Below, one piece after another: positions 5,510 through 9,224 of a stretch of 9,224 nt of DNA. The position numbers were made by a program, and so were the translations under genes. Position 1 is the stretch's first letter; each line of letters starts with the position of its first letter. Source of the DNA: Anaerolineae bacterium (GTDB lineage Bacteria; Chloroflexota; Anaerolineae; B4-G1); assembly GCA_016783285.1 (NCBI GenBank), contig JADHWW010000180.1, forward strand, positions 1 through 9,224, given 5' to 3'. Below the pieces are notes generated by a model that ran no database searches, was not told the origin of the DNA, and saw only the letters and a program-made list of their open reading frames with translations.

Positions 5510-6741
5510 TCTTGAAAAGCGAGAAGCCTTGGAAGCGCGAAAAGGTCTGGAAACACCACCGACACTGGCCATATCCGCCGTGGGCCCACGACCGCGAGTT
5601 TCCCAGGTGGCCACGAGCACACCATCGCAAGCGGCGGATTGAGCGGTTTCTCTTCTTACGCTTCGCTGGAGTCTTTGGCTTCATAGCCCTGCTGGTGTTG
5701 GGTGGGATGGCGGCGCTGGCGTTCCTGCTCGCGCGGCTGTTCGGAGGTGGTGGCCAGACGGCAGTGTTGGTGTGGGTTGGGGGCTGTGGTCTGTCACTGG
5801 CATTGCCGCTGCTGGCGGTGGGGTTAGCGGTACGAGCCTTTCGGGACATCGCCACGCCGCTGGCCGACGTTATGGCCGCCGCCGACGCCGTGGCTGAGGG
5901 AGACTTGAGCGCGCGCGTACAAGTGACGGAACACGGCCCCCGCGAGTTCAGCCGCCTGGCCGAGTCTTTCAACCGCATGACCGAAGAACTGGAGCGCGCC
6001 GACCAGCGACGTCGCAACCTCACTGCCGACGTGGCCCACGAACTCCGCACGCCACTGCACATCATCCAGGGCAACCTGGAAGGCATCCTCGACGACGTAT
6101 ACGAGCCGACAGAGGAGCACATCGGCGCCACGCTGGACGAAACCCGCTTGCTGGCGCGGCTGGTGGACGACTTGCGGACGCTCTCGCTGGCGGAGGCCGG
6201 TCAATTGCCGCTGGTGTTGGAGCCGGTGGACGTGATCGAGTTGCTGGCCGACGTGTCCACCAGTTTCAGCGGCCAGGCCGAGGCGGCGGGGATAGATTTG
6301 CGCGTCGAGCCTGCCCTGGGCTCGCCGAACGGGGCCAAAGGCGACCCGCCCGCAATGACGATCATCGCCGACGTGGGGCGCTTGGATCAAGTGCTCAGTA
6401 ACCTGGTGGCCAACGCGTTGCGCCACACACCGTCCGGCGGGGTCATCACGCTTCGGGCGGAGGTTCTCAACGGCTCCGTCCGCATCATCGTGCGCGACAC
6501 CGGGGAGGGCATCCCGGCAGAGGATCTGCCCTATGTTTTTGATCGCTTCTGGCGCGGTGACCGGTCGCGTTCCCACGCCCACGGGGCAGGGAGCGGCCTG
6601 GGGCTGGCCATTGCCCGGCAGTTGGTGCAGGCCCAGGGTGGCCAAATCGGTGTCGAGAGTGAACCGGGGCGGGGGACAATGTTTACTGTCGAGTCGCTGA
6701 TGCTGGCGCCGAAAGTGCAAGGAAGGAGCACAAACCCTTGA
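5506..6741 (+). CDS. Sensor histidine kinase with minimal extracytoplasmic loop
   Basis: The 411-residue product begins with an unusual cytoplasmic stretch rich in His, Trp, Arg and Pro (about 17-45, with KHHRHWPYPPW and PRWPRAHHRKRR). Two membrane helices follow (about 48-78 and 85-110) with only a few residues between them, so there is no periplasmic sensor domain; the signal is probably sensed within the membrane or through a partner protein. Then HAMP (about 111-162), HisKA with H178 in VAHELRTPLH, and HATPase_c with N303 in SNLVANALRH, DTGEGIP at 331-337, FDRFWRGD at 345-352 and GSGLGLAIARQL at 362-373. GTG 5506 overlaps the regulator stop; TTG 5512 is seven bases after GAGG and may be the true start. 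The peptidase start overlaps its stop. Confidence 0.95.
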   Translation: MILKSEKPWKREKVWKHHRHWPYPPWAHDREFPRWPRAHHRKRRIERFLFLRFAGVFGFIALLVLGGMAALAFLLARLFGGGGQTAVLVWVGGCGLSLALPLLAVGLAVRAFRDIATPLADVMAAADAVAEGDLSARVQVTEHGPREFSRLAESFNRMTEELERADQRRRNLTADVAHELRTPLHIIQGNLEGILDDVYEPTEEHIGATLDETRLLARLVDDLRTLSLAEAGQLPLVLEPVDVIELLADVSTSFSGQAEAAGIDLRVEPALGSPNGAKGDPPAMTIIADVGRLDQVLSNLVANALRHTPSGGVITLRAEVLNGSVRIIVRDTGEGIPAEDLPYVFDRFWRGDRSRSHAHGAGSGLGLAIARQLVQAQGGQIGVESEPGRGTMFTVESLMLAPKVQGRSTNP

Positions 6742-8597
6742 GCCCACAAGCCTCCACACCCACACACATCTCCCGCTCCATCACCCTTTCCCTCCTGCTT
6801 CTCGCCTCCTACCTCCTCCCACCCCCCGCCCACGCTGCGCTCACCACCCCCATCGCCTCCTACACCATCGAGGTCACGCTCGACGCCGAGGCGAAGACAC
6901 TGACCGCACACGAGGTCGTCACATACCTCAACACCACCGCCGACCCCATCCCCGACCTGGTCTTCCACCTCTATCTCAACGGCTTCCGCGACCGAAACAG
7001 CGTCTTCCTGCAGGAAGAAGGCGCTCAGCTCTGGGGCAGCGAGTGGGACCCGGAACATCCCGGCTGGATCCAGGTCACCGGCATCCACCTGGCCGACGGC
7101 ACGCCGCTGACGCTGGAGGAGATCGAGGACGGCACGCTGGCCCGCGCCGACTTGCCCGCGCCCATCGCGCCGGGGGAGACGGTGGAGGTCGAACTGGACT
7201 TCCGCGCCCAACTGCCCCGCGTTTTCGCCCGCACCGGTTACGCTGACGACTTCTTTATGGTCGGGCAATGGTTCCCCAAACTAGGCGTCTGGCAGGACGG
7301 GGGTTGGAACGCCTATCCTTTCCACGCCCACACCGAGTTCTACGCCGACTTCGGTACCTACGACGTGACCATCACCCTGCCTGCTGTCTACGTCACCGGC
7401 GGGACGGGTCTCCCCGTCTCCACGGTGGACAACGGCGACGGAACCCAGACAGTGTACTACCACGCCGAGGACGTGATCGACTTTGTCTGGACCACATCGC
7501 CCCGTTTCCGGGAGGCCACCCGTCAGGTGGACAGGGTCGAGATTCTCTACCTCTACCTGCCCGAGCACGAGTGGTCGGTGGAGCGAGCGCTGGACGCGGC
7601 CGAGGCAACGATGCGCCATTATAGCCGCTGGTACGGCCCTTACCCCTACGGTCGCGTTACGGTCGTAGATGTGCCCGACGGCGCGCGTGGGGCCGGCGGG
7701 ATGGAGTACCCCACACTGGTCGCGGCCGGCACGGAGAGTATGCTCGGACTGGGGCCGGGCCTGATACGGGCCGGGATGGATCACTCGCTCGAATTGCTCA
7801 TCGCCCACGAACTCGGCCACCAATGGTGGCAGTCCATGGTCGGTTTCAACGAGGCGGAGGAACCCTGGCTGGACGAGGGATTCACCGACTACTCAGCGCT
7901 GCGGGTGATGGAGACACTCTATGGGGCCGACGGTTCCCTCCTGGACGCTGGCAGCCTGGGGATGGGCTACCTGGACGGGCGACGGATGGAGTACCTGTTC
8001 AACCCCCGGCTGCCGATGTACGGGCGAGCCTGGGACTTCGGAATGGTGGAATACGGCATCGCGGCTTACTCCAAGCCAGTGGTCTCGCTGCGCACGCTGG
8101 AGCGCGTCCTGGGCGAGGAGACGATGTTGGACATCATGGGCACTTTCTTCCACCGCTACCAGTTCGCCCACCCCACCAGCGAGGATTTCCGCGCCACAGC
8201 AGAGGAGGTCTCCGAACAGGACCTCTCGTGGTTCTTCGACGGCCTGGTCTACGGCGACGGCGTGTTGAACTACACAGTGACCGGTGTAGACGAGCACAGC
8301 GTCACCGTGGCACGCCAGGGCGATCTGGTCATCCCGACTGAGGTGCTGGTCACCTTCGCCGACGGCAGCACGATGCTGGAGCCGTGGGACGGAGAAGAGG
8401 CCAAGGTGGTCTTCGTCTACGACGCCCGGCCCCCGGTGCAGAGCGCCGAGGTAGACCCGGAACGCAAACTGGTGGTAGACCTGCGCTGGGCCGATAACGG
8501 GCTTTCGCGCCGCCCGGAGGTCTCGCCGTGGCTGGCGCTGGTCACCCGCTTGCTCTACAACCTCCAGAACGCGCTGCTGGCGCTAGGAGGGCTGTAA
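6738..8597 (+). CDS. Exported M1-like zinc metallopeptidase
   Basis: The 619-residue product has a signal peptide (hydrophobic core about 15-27, cleavage probably after AHA at 33). The N-terminal half is beta-rich, like the M1 cap domain (PDLVFHLYLNGF, FPKLGVWQDGGW). The catalytic part has GGMEYP (320-325) in place of the M1 GxMEN exopeptidase motif, HELGH with zinc ligands H357/H361 and catalytic E358, and third ligand E380 in WLDEGFTDY, the M1 spacing HExxH-18-E. Y439 and Y444 lie 59 and 64 residues after E380, close to the spacing of the catalytic tyrosines in leukotriene A4 hydrolase. The last 20 residues are hydrophobic and might attach it to the membrane. TTG 6738 overlaps the kinase stop (TTGA), with AAGGAG nine bases upstream. 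Whether it trims peptides or processes a surface protein cannot be told. Confidence 0.93.
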   Translation: MSPQASTPTHISRSITLSLLLLASYLLPPPAHAALTTPIASYTIEVTLDAEAKTLTAHEVVTYLNTTADPIPDLVFHLYLNGFRDRNSVFLQEEGAQLWGSEWDPEHPGWIQVTGIHLADGTPLTLEEIEDGTLARADLPAPIAPGETVEVELDFRAQLPRVFARTGYADDFFMVGQWFPKLGVWQDGGWNAYPFHAHTEFYADFGTYDVTITLPAVYVTGGTGLPVSTVDNGDGTQTVYYHAEDVIDFVWTTSPRFREATRQVDRVEILYLYLPEHEWSVERALDAAEATMRHYSRWYGPYPYGRVTVVDVPDGARGAGGMEYPTLVAAGTESMLGLGPGLIRAGMDHSLELLIAHELGHQWWQSMVGFNEAEEPWLDEGFTDYSALRVMETLYGADGSLLDAGSLGMGYLDGRRMEYLFNPRLPMYGRAWDFGMVEYGIAAYSKPVVSLRTLERVLGEETMLDIMGTFFHRYQFAHPTSEDFRATAEEVSEQDLSWFFDGLVYGDGVLNYTVTGVDEHSVTVARQGDLVIPTEVLVTFADGSTMLEPWDGEEAKVVFVYDARPPVQSAEVDPERKLVVDLRWADNGLSRRPEVSPWLALVTRLLYNLQNALLALGGL

Positions 8598-8655
8598 TCA
8601 GTTGGAAAACTGATACATTGGTTAAGTTGAGGAGCGAATGAGTTGGTGAACCAAT
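8597..8655. repeat. Short inverted repeats downstream of the peptidase gene
   Basis: ATCAGTT (8597-8603) and AACTGAT (8608-8614) form a seven-base stem with a GGAA loop that touches the TAA stop. ATTGGTT (8617-8623) and AACCAAT (8649-8655) are a second, wider inverted pair. Neither is followed by a T-run, so a terminator role is uncertain. The spacer 8598-8737 holds nothing else apart from the promoter below. Confidence 0.45.
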
Positions 8656-8696
8656 TTGCCAATCCACCCATGATACTCGCAACATTCACGAGGGTA

Positions 8697-8705
8697 TGCT
8701 ATAAT
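8697..8705 (+). promoter_or_regulatory. Extended -10 promoter of the DUF433 gene
   Basis: TGCTATAAT at 8697-8705 is a perfect extended -10 (TGn plus TATAAT). No recognisable -35 hexamer lies 16-18 bases upstream, as expected for promoters that rely on the extended -10. Transcription would start near 8712, about 26 bases before ATG 8738, so this gene is probably expressed independently of the peptidase cluster. Confidence 0.65.
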
Positions 8706-8737
8706 TCGAGACAGGACCCAGAAAGCGGGAGGAGATT

Positions 8738-9067
8738 ATGTCACTAGAAGAGTATTTTGACTTCCTGAGCCCGGAGGATATTCGCATCAAAGGTACCCGG
8801 GTAGGAATCGAGACTTTGGTCTATGCCTTCCAAGACGGCCTATCCCCTGAGGAGATTGTGCAAGCGTACCCCTCGCTGAGCCTGGAGCAGACATACGCCA
8901 CGATTGCCTACTACCTGCACAACCGGTCTGAAGTAGATGACTACATTGCTCGTCTGGAGAAATGGGCGGAGGAGCGACGGTGGGAACGGGAGAGGGACGT
9001 GCCCCCTGTTGTCCAACGCCTGCGTGCACTCCGGGCTCAAATGAGACAGACTCAACCCTCGGCGTGA
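8738..9067 (+). CDS. DUF433-domain protein (antitoxin-type)
   Basis: The 109-residue product matches DUF433 across about 8-70: FLSPEDIRIKGTRVGIETLV, then DGLSPEEIVQAYPSLSLEQ, YATIAYYLHNR and EVDDYI. The middle part is a helix-turn-helix-like fold; in known pairs a DUF433 antitoxin precedes a PIN-like DUF5615 toxin gene. Residues 71-109 are charged and probably helical (ARLEKWAEERRWERERD), with no known motif. GGAGGAG lies directly before ATG 8738. No DUF5615 start (hydrophobic strand followed by LLDED) is visible in the 157 bases that remain, so the gene may be an orphan, or its partner may lie elsewhere. Confidence 0.88.
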   Translation: MSLEEYFDFLSPEDIRIKGTRVGIETLVYAFQDGLSPEEIVQAYPSLSLEQTYATIAYYLHNRSEVDDYIARLEKWAEERRWERERDVPPVVQRLRALRAQMRQTQPSA

Positions 9068-9224
9068 GCGATTAGCCAAACGATTGGTAACTACTTTGAC
9101 AATGTTAGATTAGATGAGTGTTCTGCCCTCGACAAGATCGCGTCTTTGTGGTAGTGTAGACGAATGACATTACACTCAGAACCAATGATGTTTTCGACCC
9201 CGACCGTTGGGGGCTTCCGGCTGA

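Noticed and set aside
6485..7268. Long minus-strand frames opposite the kinase and peptidase genes
   Set aside because: GC-rich coding sequence produces long antisense frames; the plus-strand products carry complete catalytic motifs.
9096..9124. TTGACA hexamer downstream of the DUF433 gene
   Set aside because: No acceptable -10 lies 16-18 bases downstream (the bases read TGTTCT or similar).
9164..9224. Possible start of a plus-strand gene (MTLHSEPMM...) running off the right edge, or a minus-strand gene end from 9222 to 9094
   Set aside because: Both frames are open to the edge but too short to judge, neither has a clear ribosome binding site or motif, and they exclude each other.

Overview
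The window looks like a chromosomal segment of a Chloroflexota bacterium, probably of the Anaerolineae type. This is inference from style, not a marker gene: GC-rich coding, exported proteins with Ig-like repeats of the TAP...LSINDGA type, stand-alone DUF2283 and DUF433 proteins, and a histidine kinase with a Trp/His/Pro-rich cytoplasmic N-terminus. There is no rRNA, tRNA, CRISPR array or complete insertion sequence.

Left part (1-1819, minus strand): the first 606 codons of a large exported protein that continues past the left edge. It has a signal peptide, an IPT/TIG domain, six kelch-like repeats (a likely six-bladed propeller) and two Ig-like domains. A consensus-like leftward promoter and a strong ribosome binding site precede it.

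Accessory strip (about 1820-3373): two 133-bp direct repeats and a decayed third copy, a nested palindrome, a DUF2283-family gene on the minus strand preceded by a 19-codon micro-ORF that looks like the remnant of a deleted partner gene, two leftward promoter candidates, and, facing right, a four-fold 11-bp-phased TTCAYA-type repeat directly upstream of the next gene.

Central cluster (3374-8597, all plus strand): a small two-helix membrane protein with a His/Trp-rich tail, a hairpin, a SAM-dependent methyltransferase and a small orphan protein (less GC-rich than what follows), then a tightly coupled trio: an OmpR-family response regulator, a histidine kinase with almost no extracytoplasmic domain, and an exported M1-like zinc metallopeptidase. 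The kinase start overlaps the regulator stop and the peptidase start overlaps the kinase stop. The working model is an envelope-sensing two-component system that controls its own cluster through the 11-bp-phased operator and delivers a secreted peptidase.

Right part (8598-9224): a short AT-richer spacer, a DUF433 (antitoxin-type) gene with its own extended -10 promoter and no visible toxin partner in the remaining bases, then about 157 bp without a confident gene.
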